Positions 25,501 to 34,199 of a stretch of DNA of 64,000 nucleotides are shown here, piece after piece. The position numbers and the translations under genes were made by a program. The notes under the pieces were generated by a model, which did no database searches, was not told the DNA's origin, and worked only from the letters and a program-made list of their open reading frames with translations. The stretch is from assembly GCF_026262645.1 (NCBI RefSeq), contig NZ_SHNO01000001.1:2232001-2296000 (forward strand). The letters are read 5' to 3'. Position 1 is the first letter of the stretch. Every line of letters starts with the position of its first letter. Source of the stretch: Candidatus Marimicrobium litorale (GTDB lineage Bacteria; Pseudomonadota; Gammaproteobacteria; Pseudomonadales; Halieaceae).

Positions 25501-25705
25501 GGAAGACGAAACCGGCAACAGCAATATCGTGGTATGGCAACGCACCCAGCAGCAGTTCCGTCAGGCACTGATGGGGGGCAAGTTATTACTGGTAAAAGGT
25601 GTGGTGGAGCAGAAGGACAATGTTATCCATGTTATTGCCGGTGCCCTGTACGATTACACCAGCGAGCTGGCTGAACTGCCGGTACAGTCACACGATTTTC
25701 ATTGA
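22598..25705 (+). CDS. dnaE2: error-prone DNA polymerase DnaE2 (ImuC)
   Basis: 1035 residues, family length. YAELHCLSCYSFLRGASHPHELV opens the PHP domain in the DnaE2 style. The palm has PPDIDVDFEHERREEV (Asp374, Asp376) and the third catalytic Asp in LLKVDILALGML (about 525). The C-terminal OB fold spans about 940-1010. This enzyme copies across damaged DNA and causes SOS mutagenesis; elsewhere it is usually encoded with imuA-imuB, which are absent from this window. Here it follows intI by 2 bp with no promoter space, under the same LexA box. Confidence 0.95.
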   Translation: MPYAELHCLSCYSFLRGASHPHELVGRAAALGYHAIAITDECSLAGVVKAHVALRELQGDAKPKLIIGSELQLEEGIRLVALVPSRAAYAELSGLISMARRRSPKGEYRVALRDIVFHLKRCLIIWLPDDNSDTTQAFGLQLARLCKGRLWLGVSNLLGNDESRRYLGLAHMANTLSIPMVACGDVRMHIASRKPLLDVLTALHHNTSISQLGTRRLANSQQHLRTQKSLRRLYNHDLLAESVHIAERCDFTLEELRYEYPQEVVPENHNATSYLHQLVAEGARQRWPQGVPPDIQARIKRELALIKELQYEYYFLTVYDIVRFARSRHILCQGRGSAANSVVCYCLFITEVSPEQISLLFERFISRERDEPPDIDVDFEHERREEVIQYIYNKYSRRRAALAATIITYRARSAVRDVGKALGLDSVFVDDLAKSMAWWDRTRDLAKRFEEQGVAGHSQQAELFYSLVQQILGFPRHLSQHVGGFVITRSPISQLVPVENASMADRTVIQWDKEDIESLGLLKVDILALGMLSAIRKSLQMVHRYCPALKTISDVPRDDAATWRMLQQADTVGVFQIESRAQMSMLPRLKPATFYDLVIEIAIVRPGPIQGNMVHPYLRRKQGKEAITYPSDAIREVLARTLGVPIFQEQVIRLAMVAAGFTGGEADALRRAIASWGRNSKLLTFEKKLTQGMIERGYDARFAGQLFDQIKGFAGYGFPESHSASFALLAWVSAWLKCHHPAAFFAGLLNSQPMGFYSASQLIQDARRHRVVVLPVDVNQSLWDHQLLEYPEAQGQPALRLGLRLVRGLSRQGAQRLVEARQRKPFRQISNLRRRAQLDKRDMEALADADALQSLSGHRHQAQWQIMALEQPRPLLQDEQSQHGSYFDDGVQLPRPNVAEDVLSDYRATGLTLRAHPMSLLRTRYPFNRCKRQADLAALGNRRFVRIAGIVTCRQRPGSASGVLFLTLEDETGNSNIVVWQRTQQQFRQALMGGKLLLVKGVVEQKDNVIHVIAGALYDYTSELAELPVQSHDFH

Positions 25706-25837
25706 GAGGCGAAGCTGCCACGCGCTCAAGCCGGCAACAGGGCTACTCCGGTCGAACCCGGCAGGGCATTTTTCCTGGGTGAATCCTCCGGAGGTGCAAC
25801 AGCCCTAGCGAAAAAGAACAGCAAGCCGTGCGCGCAG

Positions 25838-27058
25838 CTAAAACTGCGAGCGGCCCTTGTTGGCTGCAATCCTGAGACGCAGCGCGTTCAGCTTGATAAA
25901 GCCTTCCGCATCTTTCTGGTCATAGGCACCGGCGTCGTCTTCGAAGGTCGCAATCGACTCATCGAACAGACTGTCTACCGACTGCCGACCCGCCACAATG
26001 ACATTACCTTTATACAGTTTGAGACGTACCTTGCCATTCACCACAGCCTGCGATTCATCAATCGCCGCCTGCAGCATCTTGCGCTCGGGTGACCACCAGT
26101 AGCCGTTGTAGATCACATTGGCGTAGCGCGGCATCAGTTCGTCCTTCAGATGTGCCACCTCCCGATCCAGTGTCAGGGACTCGATGGCCCGATGCGCTTT
26201 CAACAGGATGGTGCCGCCGGGGGTTTCATAACACCCTCGGGATTTCATGCCCACATAGCGATTCTCGACAATGTCATCGCGGCCAATGCCGTGGGCACCG
26301 CCCACCTTGTTCAGGGTTTCCAGCACCGTCGCCGGAGTCATCGCCTCTCCGTCTATCGCGACCACATCACCCTGCTCGAAATCCAGCTCGATATACACCG
26401 GTGTATCCGGCGCCGCTTCCGGGCTGACACTCCAGCGCCACATATCCTCTTCCGGCTCGGACCAGGGATTCTCCAGCAGGTCGCCCTCGTAGGAGATGTG
26501 CAGCAGGTTGGCGTCCATCGAATAGGGCGATTTTTTCTTCGCGCTGGCAAAATCCACGGGGATGTCACGATCCTTGCAGTAGGCCATCAGCGATTCGCGC
26601 GAGTGCAGGTCCCACTCCCGCCAAGGTGCGATCACCTTGATGCCGGGCTTAAGTGCATAGGCACCCAGCTCAAAGCGCACCTGGTCATTGCCTTTACCCG
26701 TCGCACCGTGAGAGATGGCATCCGCCCCGGTTTCGTTGGCGATCTCAATCAGTCGCTTGGCAATCAGGGGGCGCGCGATAGAGGTGCCCAGCAGGTACTC
26801 ACCCTCGTAAATGGTGTTGGCGCGGAACATGGGGAACACGAAATCTCGCACGAATTCCTCACGCAGGTCGTCGATATAGATTTCCTTCACGCCCATGGCC
26901 TCCGCCTTGGCGCGCGCCGGTTCCACTTCCTCGCCCTGGCCGATATCCGCGGTAAATGTCACCACCTCGCAGCCATAATTGTCCTGCAGCCACCGCACGA
27001 TGACCGAGGTGTCCAGACCACCGCTGTAGGCCAGTACGACTTTCTTTACGTCAGACAT
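25838..27058 (-). CDS. argG: argininosuccinate synthase
   Basis: 406 residues, full length. [16 protein letters not shown] near the start is the ATP PP-motif; [11 protein letters not shown] and [16 protein letters not shown] are citrulline/aspartate-binding regions. Joins citrulline and aspartate with ATP to argininosuccinate in arginine synthesis. Convergent with dnaE2 across 132 bp with no obvious hairpin. The integron therefore ends next to a core gene. ATG at 27058. Confidence 0.98.
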   Translation of the reverse strand: MSDVKKVVLAYSGGLDTSVIVRWLQDNYGCEVVTFTADIGQGEEVEPARAKAEAMGVKEIYIDDLREEFVRDFVFPMFRANTIYEGEYLLGTSIARPLIAKRLIEIANETGADAISHGATGKGNDQVRFELGAYALKPGIKVIAPWREWDLHSRESLMAYCKDRDIPVDFASAKKKSPYSMDANLLHISYEGDLLENPWSEPEEDMWRWSVSPEAAPDTPVYIELDFEQGDVVAIDGEAMTPATVLETLNKVGGAHGIGRDDIVENRYVGMKSRGCYETPGGTILLKAHRAIESLTLDREVAHLKDELMPRYANVIYNGYWWSPERKMLQAAIDESQAVVNGKVRLKLYKGNVIVAGRQSVDSLFDESIATFEDDAGAYDQKDAEGFIKLNALRLRIAANKGRSQF

Positions 27059-27382
27059 CTCAAGCTCCCTGGAGCCTTGGTCAGAAAAGGGCGCACATTC
27101 TAACGCCGGGGAGCGGTAATTCCCAGCGAGTTATTGTTACCAGGGTGCGCCAGCCCAATCCCCGAGCAGCAGGGCCTGTCGTTCTCCAGTGCACCTCGGT
27201 GTCTGCTGGCAGGGCATGCCACGAGAGGAGCCTGAAAAGGCTACCTGGACGACAGCGGCCGGAGCTCGGGTCCACCTCGCCGGGAAGGCGTGAATCGACA
27301 CCCGCAGGCCATAGTCGATTCAGGGAATCACCCGCATTTATGGTAGGATTCCGCCCACGCTTTCTTTGTCCCAAGGCTACAC
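27059..27382. other. divergent argG/pyrC promoter region
   Basis: 324 bp between the starts of argG and pyrC. It must hold both promoters; I see no ARG box, attenuator or riboswitch that I can defend. Confidence 0.4.
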
Positions 27383-28426
27383 GTGACCGAATTAACCATA
27401 ACCCGCCCCGATGACTGGCATGTACACCTGCGGGACGGCACTGCCCTGCCCGCTACCTGCGGCGATATGGCACGTTACTTTGGACGGGCCATTGTGATGC
27501 CCAACCTGACACCCCCTGTGACCACTGTAGCGCTGGCGCTGGCCTATCGCGAGCGCCTGCTTGCGGCCATGGCCGATCAGCCGCGTCAATTCGACCCGCT
27601 GATGGTGCTCTACCTCACGGACCAGACTGAGCCACAGGAAATCGCACGGGCAGCCGCCTCCGAACACGTTCACGGGGTGAAACTTTATCCTGCCGGCGCC
27701 ACCACCAACTCCGATGCCGGCGTCGCGCAACTCGATGGCCTCTACCCGGTGCTGGAGGCCATGGAGAAGGCGGACTTACCCCTGTTGGTGCACGGCGAAG
27801 TCACCGACCGCGAGGTCGATATTTTCGATCGCGAAAAAGTGTTTATCGAACAACACCTCGAGCCGATCACCCGCCGTTTCCCACGTCTGCGCACGGTGCT
27901 GGAGCACATCACAACGGCCGATGCGGTAGATTTTGTAAACTCAGCCGGCGACAGGGTAGCCGCGACCATCACAGCGCATCACTTGTTGCTTAACCGCAAT
28001 GACATGTTAGTGGGGGGTATTCGCCCACACTACTATTGTCTGCCGGTACTGAAGCGACGCACACACCAGGAAGCACTGCGCACCGCGGCCACCTCGGGAA
28101 ATGCCAAATTTTTCCTGGGCACAGATTCCGCACCCCACACCACTGCCAGCAAGGAAAGCGACTGCGGCTGTGCCGGGGTGTACAGCGCGCACGCGGCACT
28201 TGAACTCTACGCGGAGGTGTTCGAGCAAATGGACGCTATCAACATGCTGGAGGGTTTTGCCTCCCATTTCGGACCCGACTTTTACGGCTTGCCGCGCAAT
28301 GAGGACACCGTGACACTGCGTAAGCGCAGCTGGACCGTCCCTGCACAATTGGCTCTTGGGTCCGAAACGCTGACCCCCTTAGGCGCCAACCGAGCCATCG
28401 CCTGGCAGGTTGAAGCCTCCTCATGA
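27383..28426 (+). CDS. pyrC: dihydroorotase (class II)
   Basis: 347 residues, as in E. coli Pyr[13 protein letters not shown] gives the HxH zinc pair; [12 protein letters not shown] carries the carboxylated Lys; HGEVTD and LEHITT the further His ligands; [10 protein letters not shown] the catalytic Asp. Cyclises carbamoyl-aspartate in pyrimidine synthesis. GTG start at 27383. Overlaps rnt by 4 bp (ATGA), so translationally coupled. Confidence 0.97.
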   Translation: MTELTITRPDDWHVHLRDGTALPATCGDMARYFGRAIVMPNLTPPVTTVALALAYRERLLAAMADQPRQFDPLMVLYLTDQTEPQEIARAAASEHVHGVKLYPAGATTNSDAGVAQLDGLYPVLEAMEKADLPLLVHGEVTDREVDIFDREKVFIEQHLEPITRRFPRLRTVLEHITTADAVDFVNSAGDRVAATITAHHLLLNRNDMLVGGIRPHYYCLPVLKRRTHQEALRTAATSGNAKFFLGTDSAPHTTASKESDCGCAGVYSAHAALELYAEVFEQMDAINMLEGFASHFGPDFYGLPRNEDTVTLRKRSWTVPAQLALGSETLTPLGANRAIAWQVEASS

Positions 28427-29061
28427 GTAGCGAATCCGCATGCCAGATGAGTGACCGTTTTCGCGGTTTTTTGCCCGTGGTCATCGACGTAGAGACTGGC
28501 GGATTCGATGCGTCGACCGACGCGATGCTGGAATTGGGCGCGACTACTGTGCGCATGGATGACGACGGGCTGCTGGCAGTTCATCGTACTTTCCAGTACC
28601 ACGTGCAGCCGTTCGAGGGCGCTAATATCGAGCAGTCCGCTCTCGACTTCACCGGCATCGATCCCTGGCACCCCTTTCGCGAAGCTGTGCCTGAGGCGGA
28701 GGCCCTCAAGGCCATGTTCAACATCGTGCGTAAGGAGATGCGTGAGCAGTCTTGTACCCGGGCTGTGCTGGTGGGTCACAATGCCCACTTCGATGCGGGC
28801 TTTGTCAATGCGGCTGTGGAGCGATGCGATATCAAGCGCAATCCCTTCCACCCCTTTTCCCATTTCGATACGGCCACGCTGGCTGGCCTGGCCTACGGGC
28901 AAACGGTACTGGCACGCGCCTGTGAGGAAGCCGGTATCGCTTTTGACAACAACGAGGCCCACTCGGCCGCCTACGACGCCGAGCGCACCGCCGAGCTGTT
29001 TTGCGATATTGTCAACCGCTGGAAAGAATGCGGTGGCTGGCAGCCTCGCTTCAGTGAGTGA
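28423..29061 (+). CDS. rnt: ribonuclease T
   Basis: 212 residues. [22 protein letters not shown] is exonuclease motif Exo I with the DxE pair; [15 protein letters not shown] is Exo [20 protein letters not shown] is Exo III with His and Asp. A DEDDh 3'-5' exonuclease that trims tRNA and 5S rRNA 3' ends. The pyrC-rnt pairing is seen in Pseudomonas. ATG in the pyrC stop overlap. Confidence 0.97.
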   Translation: MSSESACQMSDRFRGFLPVVIDVETGGFDASTDAMLELGATTVRMDDDGLLAVHRTFQYHVQPFEGANIEQSALDFTGIDPWHPFREAVPEAEALKAMFNIVRKEMREQSCTRAVLVGHNAHFDAGFVNAAVERCDIKRNPFHPFSHFDTATLAGLAYGQTVLARACEEAGIAFDNNEAHSAAYDAERTAELFCDIVNRWKECGGWQPRFSE

Positions 29062-29081
29062 ATGCGGAGCAGCAGCGAAGC

Positions 29082-29690
29082 TTAGTTTTCGCCACTGATC
29101 TGTTTCAGCAATACCTGTAACTCAGCCGCCAGATCATTGATGTCGGCCATGCCCAATAACTCATATTTCAGCGCCTCATCCATGGGCAATAATTGCACCA
29201 GGGCATAGGCCACCTGCCATGAATCGTTATAGTCCAGCCTCAGGTTCAGGCGCTGCACATGCGGGTGTTGTTCCAGGCTGCGGAGAATATCAAGCAGTGA
29301 TTGGCTCTCTTCAGACAGACGCACCGCTGGAGGCGTCGGCTGAATTTCTACCTGGCCGATCACCAACCCATCGGACCGTGTGCTCGTTTCAAACAGGTCA
29401 AAACACTCGCCACCCTCTATCGTGATACCCAGCAAACCATTGTCGAGCTGATCCCAGTCGACGATGTGGGCACAGGTGCCGTAGTCACCAAGCTCTGCAG
29501 AGGCGCGCCCCCGCTCTGCTACTTCTGCGCCCCGCCGAATCCAGACTACCCCAAAGGGACTTTCGGACTTCATGCTGTCCTTTACCAGATCAAGATAGCG
29601 CGGCTCAAAAATCTGCAGGGGCAAGCGCCCGTAGGGCAGCAACACACCTGACAGGGGAAACAGAGGCAACTCCATCATGTCTCTGTCCAC
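29082..29690 (-). CDS. stand-alone Lon N-terminal (LON substrate-binding) domain protein
   Basis: 202 residues. ELPLFPLSGVLLPYGRLPLQIFEPRYLDLVKD is the start of the Lon N-domain; no ATPase or protease part follows. These free LON domains are widespread and of unclear function. The start may be MDRDMMELPL or the Met two codons before ELPL. Overlaps the upstream YkgJ gene by 16 bp. Convergent with rnt. Confidence 0.9.
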   Translation of the reverse strand: MDRDMMELPLFPLSGVLLPYGRLPLQIFEPRYLDLVKDSMKSESPFGVVWIRRGAEVAERGRASAELGDYGTCAHIVDWDQLDNGLLGITIEGGECFDLFETSTRSDGLVIGQVEIQPTPPAVRLSEESQSLLDILRSLEQHPHVQRLNLRLDYNDSWQVAYALVQLLPMDEALKYELLGMADINDLAAELQVLLKQISGEN

Positions 29691-29953
29691 CGCACTGTTG
29701 AGGGCTGCGTCTCGACCTCCAGTGCAGCCAGAAGCGCCAGTGCCTCGTCCCGATTATTGCCGCAGCAGGCTGGCTGTGGCATGAACGCCGCGCACAGGCC
29801 AGGGCGTCGCGCATCCCCAAACAAACGGCAGCCTTCAGCGTCATCCAGATGAATGCAAGACTCACCCGCCGGCTTACCGTTGGGCATGCCATAAAAAGGC
29901 TGGTGGATAGAGGGCGCAACACAACAGGCACCGCAGTGGCTTCGACAGTCCAT
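29675..29953 (-). CDS. YkgJ-family cysteine cluster protein
   Basis: 92 residues from ATG 29953 (an upstream in-frame ATG at 30052 would add residues antisense-like and unlike the family). MDCRSHCGACCVAPSIHQPFYGMPNGKPAGESCIHLD, then GCRLFG, RRPGLCAAFMP and CCG hold the eight cysteines of this zinc or iron-sulfur binding family. Role unknown. Sits between the RND and LON genes in one minus-strand run. Confidence 0.85.
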   Translation of the reverse strand: MDCRSHCGACCVAPSIHQPFYGMPNGKPAGESCIHLDDAEGCRLFGDARRPGLCAAFMPQPACCGNNRDEALALLAALEVETQPSTVRWTET

Positions 29954-29984
29954 CAGTCTCTGCCTCTCACCCCGAACGATAGCC

Positions 29985-32597
29985 TCATGCGTTATCTGCC
30001 GGGCCCAGCGCCCGGAACAGTATGATGAGGCGCGGCAGTAACAGCAGGGCACCGATGACCGCCGTCAACATGGCCAGCACCGTCAACAGGCCAAAGTAAA
30101 TACTCGGGTTGAAGTTTGACAGTGTCAGCATGGAGAAACCCACCACCACCGTCACGGTAGTGTAATACAGTGCGCGGCCGATGCTCTCGTGGCAGCGGTA
30201 CATAGTCGCCACGTAGTCACGATCGCGAGGAAACTCACGCCGAAAGCGATGCACGTAATGAATACAATTATCGACGCCAATGCCCAACACAATAGCAGCA
30301 ATGGTAATGGTCATAATATCCAGTGGTGTTCCCGTTAGCCCCATTACTCCCAGCACCATGCCCGCCGCCAGCAGGTTCGGCACCAGCGCGATGAGTGACA
30401 GTTTCAGAGAGCGGAACAGCACCAGGAACATGACCAGGATCACGGCAAATACCGTGCCCAGGGTAAGAATCTGGGAGCGGAACAGGCTTTGCAGTACGTT
30501 GTTATACAACACCAGCATGCCCGTCAGTTGTACCTGCGATTCTTCCAGCCCTAATTCCTCCACCAGGTCGCGTTTGAGTGCTACCAGAAAATCATTGCGT
30601 CGCAATGTCTCGCTGGTTTCTTTTACACGCACATTGATGCGCACCTGCTCTTTGTCGAGCGAGAAATAGGGGTCGACCATCATTTCCTTGATGTCGTCTG
30701 TGAGGCTTTTCTGAACCAGGGCCAGCTCTACGCTGCTGATATCCTGGCCCATCAGATCCTTGACTACCGCGTAAACGGTGGACAGAGACAGGACTTTGCC
30801 AGTCTCTTCCAGCGCATCGATGTGGTTGTGCACAAGGTCAAGCTGACGCATGCCCGGCACACTGAACCAGTAGCTGGGCTTGAAGCTCTCCTGCCCTGGC
30901 ACACCGAAATCATCATCGCCAAAGTCATCGCCCCACTCGTCGGCGAACTCATCGTCGCCGAAGTCCTCATCGGCAAATTCATCCTCGATAACACCGTCGC
31001 CGCCTGGCGGGTCGCCAACAACCGGCGATGCGTCGCTGGCAGGCGAGAGATTCTCCAATCCGGGCAACGGCGCAGTCATGTCCGGCGCCGTGATCACGAT
31101 ATCCAGCGGGATGGTGCCACCCAGTCGAGCGTCAAGCAGCTCCATGCCACGATAAATTTCAGTGGTCTCATGAAAGTAATCGATAAAGCGGTTTTCAACT
31201 TCCAGACGCGAAACACCGTATACCGTCAACGCGAACAGCAGCAGACTCACAAACAGGATGGTGCCGCCGAAGCGATCTGCCAGTACCGCGAAGTAGCGCG
31301 TTAAGGGCGGGGTGTCGTCGGCGTGAGCAGTCTCCTGCGTATCGCGCCAGACCACCATCAGGCAGGGCACCACCAGGAACGTTATCAGCAGGGCAATGAC
31401 AATACCGGTAGTCATCATCCAGCCGAAGTCGATAACCGGCTGGATACCCGATACCACCAGAGATACAAACGCCACTGCAGTGGTCAGGCAGCTGTAAAAA
31501 CACGGTACAACCATAAGCCGTACGGTATTGAGCACGCGCTCATGCAGACTCCCGTCCGGATCCAGCGCGTGCAGTTCGCGGTAGCGAACGATAAGGTGAA
31601 TGCTCAGTGCAAGGCAGATAATGAGCAACACGGCGACAAAGTTGGACGAAATGACCGTCATGCGCCAGTCCAGCAAACCGAGCAGTCCCAGCATCACCAC
31701 CAGGGTATAACCACAGGCCACCAGGGGAATAACAACCCAGCGCAGACGACGGAAGACCACCGCCAGAATCAGCAGCATTATCCCAAGAATCGCGCCGCCG
31801 AAATTAGTCAGGTCGCTTTCGACAAACGTCACCATATCCGCCGCGATCATGGGCACCCCACCGACGAACAACTGGGCGTAATCACCGTAGCGAGACACTA
31901 TTTCGCGCACGTTGACTACCAACTGACTTTGCCGTTCGAGGACTACGCTGGTGTGCGCTTTGTATAATTGCTCCGTAGTCTGGAGCTCGACCGCCTGCGC
32001 CGCAGACAGCGTGCCCGCTTTGTCCAGGTTACGCAGCGCATCCCGTTTTTGCAGCAGCTCGTCGTAGTAATCGTCGCGCTCAAGGTTGATCTGGACCGCG
32101 GTCAACTCACCGTCTTCACTGACCAGCAGGTTGGCGTAAATAGGACTGGTGGTGAATTCAGTAAGGGCCTGACTACGGTCAATACCCTCGTCCTCCAGAC
32201 TGGGCAGGGGGTCGCCAGAGGTAATATCGCGCAAGCTGACCGGCGGGCTCTCCAGCAAAGGCACATCCCACACCGTAACCACCGAGGACACGCCCTCTAG
32301 CTCACGCAACTCGTCCGCCATGGTGCGCAGCGGGTCCAGAGACGCGGACGACAGCAGCTCGACATCAGGGCTCCAGGTCACCAGCACAAACTCCTCCGTG
32401 CGGTATTCCCGGCCTACCTCGCGGAATAGCTCCAGTGAGGGATCGCCCTGCAGCAGCAGCGCGTCGGCAGAGGCGTCCAACGTAATCTTATGAAGCTGGG
32501 TCGCCATGCCTGCCACCAGCAGAGTCACCAGCGCAAGGGTCATCCAGGGGCGACGGAGCACCAGCCGGTCGTAGATAGAAGTCATCCATTCAAACAC
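29985..32597 (-). CDS. MMPL/RND-family transporter with acidic insert
   Basis: 870 residues with two repeats, each an N-terminal helix, a large periplasmic loop and five or six clustered helices (about 255-420 and 700-860). This is the RND/MMPL layout of hydrophobe exporters such as HpnN. A low-complexity acidic stretch at about 530-566 (repeated DEFADE/FGDDEF) interrupts the second loop, a feature not typical of the family. Starts at 32597, overlapping the end of mpl by 8 bp, so the two are probably expressed together. Cargo (lipid or hydrophobic compound) is inference. Confidence 0.85.
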   Translation of the reverse strand: MFEWMTSIYDRLVLRRPWMTLALVTLLVAGMATQLHKITLDASADALLLQGDPSLELFREVGREYRTEEFVLVTWSPDVELLSSASLDPLRTMADELRELEGVSSVVTVWDVPLLESPPVSLRDITSGDPLPSLEDEGIDRSQALTEFTTSPIYANLLVSEDGELTAVQINLERDDYYDELLQKRDALRNLDKAGTLSAAQAVELQTTEQLYKAHTSVVLERQSQLVVNVREIVSRYGDYAQLFVGGVPMIAADMVTFVESDLTNFGGAILGIMLLILAVVFRRLRWVVIPLVACGYTLVVMLGLLGLLDWRMTVISSNFVAVLLIICLALSIHLIVRYRELHALDPDGSLHERVLNTVRLMVVPCFYSCLTTAVAFVSLVVSGIQPVIDFGWMMTTGIVIALLITFLVVPCLMVVWRDTQETAHADDTPPLTRYFAVLADRFGGTILFVSLLLFALTVYGVSRLEVENRFIDYFHETTEIYRGMELLDARLGGTIPLDIVITAPDMTAPLPGLENLSPASDASPVVGDPPGGDGVIEDEFADEDFGDDEFADEWGDDFGDDDFGVPGQESFKPSYWFSVPGMRQLDLVHNHIDALEETGKVLSLSTVYAVVKDLMGQDISSVELALVQKSLTDDIKEMMVDPYFSLDKEQVRINVRVKETSETLRRNDFLVALKRDLVEELGLEESQVQLTGMLVLYNNVLQSLFRSQILTLGTVFAVILVMFLVLFRSLKLSLIALVPNLLAAGMVLGVMGLTGTPLDIMTITIAAIVLGIGVDNCIHYVHRFRREFPRDRDYVATMYRCHESIGRALYYTTVTVVVGFSMLTLSNFNPSIYFGLLTVLAMLTAVIGALLLLPRLIILFRALGPADNA

Positions 32598-33975
32598 GGG
32601 GCAGTTTTCCCTCCAGACTATCGAGCAGTTTTCGGTGTATACCGCCGAAACCCCCGTTACTCATGATAACCACTTGATCTCCCTCCCGCGCCTCTTCAGA
32701 CACGGCGCCGACCAGCGCGTCGATGTCGGTATACAAGTGTGCAGCAGTGTCGCCGCTCGCAATAACGTCCTCGAGGGACCAATCGAGACCCGCGGGCTGA
32801 AACCAGTGAACCAGATCGGCATCCCGAGTGGAAGCGGCCAATTGTGCCCTGTGTTCACCCATACGCATGGTATTGGAGCGGGGTTCAATCAGGGCAATTA
32901 GCCGGCCGGCCCCGGTCCGAGCCCGCAACCCCTTCAACGTTGTAGCGATCGCCGTAGGGTGATGGGCAAAATCGTCGTACACCGCGACGTTGCCGGGCCT
33001 GCCCAACAGCTCAAGCCGCCGCTTCACCCCCTTAAAGGCGCCCAGTGCATCCGCCGAAATTCCGGGTAACACGCCAACGTGTTTGGCAGCCGCCATCGCA
33101 GTCAGGCCGTTTTCGACATTGTGGTCACCGCAGTACTGCCACCTCACCTCAGCGCTGTCGTCCGGGCCGGGGTGCACACGGAAAGCCGAACCATCCGCCT
33201 CCAGCAATTCTGCTCGCCAGTCTGCCCCGCTCGCATCTCCAAGACCGAAGGATACCGTGGGTGTCCAACATCCCGCAGCAAGGGTTTCATCGATCGCGTT
33301 CACGCCGTGGCGATAAACGACCAGCCCGCCGCCCGGCACACAGCGCAATAAATGGTGAAACTGACGCTGAATGGCCGCGAGGTCATCGAAGATATCGGCG
33401 TGATCGAATTCAAGGTTATTGATGCAGAGCGTTCGTGGCCGGTAGTGAACAAACTTGGAACGCTTGTCGAAAAAGGCCGTATCGTACTCATCCGCCTCCA
33501 CCACGAAAAAATCCGATCCACCCAGACGCGCAGACAAACCGAAATTACCGGGCACACCGCCAATCAAAAAGCCCGGTGACATGCCCGCGTACTCCAGGAT
33601 CCAGGCCAGCAGGCTACTGGTGGACGTCTTGCCATGGGTGCCGGATACCGCCAGCACCCACCTGCCCTGCAGAACATGCTCCGATAACCACTGGGGGCCA
33701 GAGGTATAGCGTAAACCGACATTCAACAGATGCTCCACCAACGGATTGCCACGGCTCATAGCGTTCCCTACCACCACGCAATCCGGCGCCGGCTCAAGGT
33801 GCTCAGGATGATAACCCTCCATCAGCTCGATACCCGCCGCTTGCAGCTGGGTGCTCATGGGTGGATAGACATTCGCATCGGACCCGGTAACCCGGTACCC
33901 GAGCTCCCTGGCCAGCAGGGCGATACCACCCATAAAGGTGCCGCAGATGCCGAGAATATGGATGTGCTCTTTCAA
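32590..33975 (-). CDS. mpl: UDP-N-acetylmuramate:L-Ala-gamma-D-Glu-meso-DAP ligase
   Basis: 461 residues. HIHILGICGTFMGGIALLARELG is the Rossmann UDP-binding start; VSGTHGKTSTSSLLAWIL the Mur ligase ATP loop; ADEYDTAFFDKRSKF and the DDFAHHPTAIATTL C-domain motif identify Mpl. It re-attaches recycled murein tripeptide to UDP-MurNAc. Start chosen as TTG at 33975, 6 nt after AAGGAG, giving MKEHIHIL; the frame extends further upstream without a ribosome site. Confidence 0.95.
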   Translation of the reverse strand: MKEHIHILGICGTFMGGIALLARELGYRVTGSDANVYPPMSTQLQAAGIELMEGYHPEHLEPAPDCVVVGNAMSRGNPLVEHLLNVGLRYTSGPQWLSEHVLQGRWVLAVSGTHGKTSTSSLLAWILEYAGMSPGFLIGGVPGNFGLSARLGGSDFFVVEADEYDTAFFDKRSKFVHYRPRTLCINNLEFDHADIFDDLAAIQRQFHHLLRCVPGGGLVVYRHGVNAIDETLAAGCWTPTVSFGLGDASGADWRAELLEADGSAFRVHPGPDDSAEVRWQYCGDHNVENGLTAMAAAKHVGVLPGISADALGAFKGVKRRLELLGRPGNVAVYDDFAHHPTAIATTLKGLRARTGAGRLIALIEPRSNTMRMGEHRAQLAASTRDADLVHWFQPAGLDWSLEDVIASGDTAAHLYTDIDALVGAVSEEAREGDQVVIMSNGGFGGIHRKLLDSLEGKLPRV

Positions 33976-34199
33976 CAAGCGCTCCTTGAATTCAAGCCGG
34001 CATGGTAGCACGGGGCGGAGACTGCTGACATCAGCGTGCATCCCTCGCAGCGACTCCAATTAGGCGCATCAGAGGCGCCCGGCTTAACTCACCGCAACAG
34101 TCCACAAGCCTGCGCAATTGCCGTATGATCACCCTCCAATTAACGGCCATGCCAACAACAGCAAAAAACGCGCTGCACCCATCACAGGAAACTGCCTCC

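Noticed and set aside
26150-27103. 317-residue plus-strand frame opposite argG
   Set aside because: Antisense to a complete argG in high-GC DNA; no family features.
31323-32300. Long plus-strand frames rich in His and Gln opposite the RND gene
   Set aside because: Shadow frames; composition reflects the complement of membrane-protein codons.
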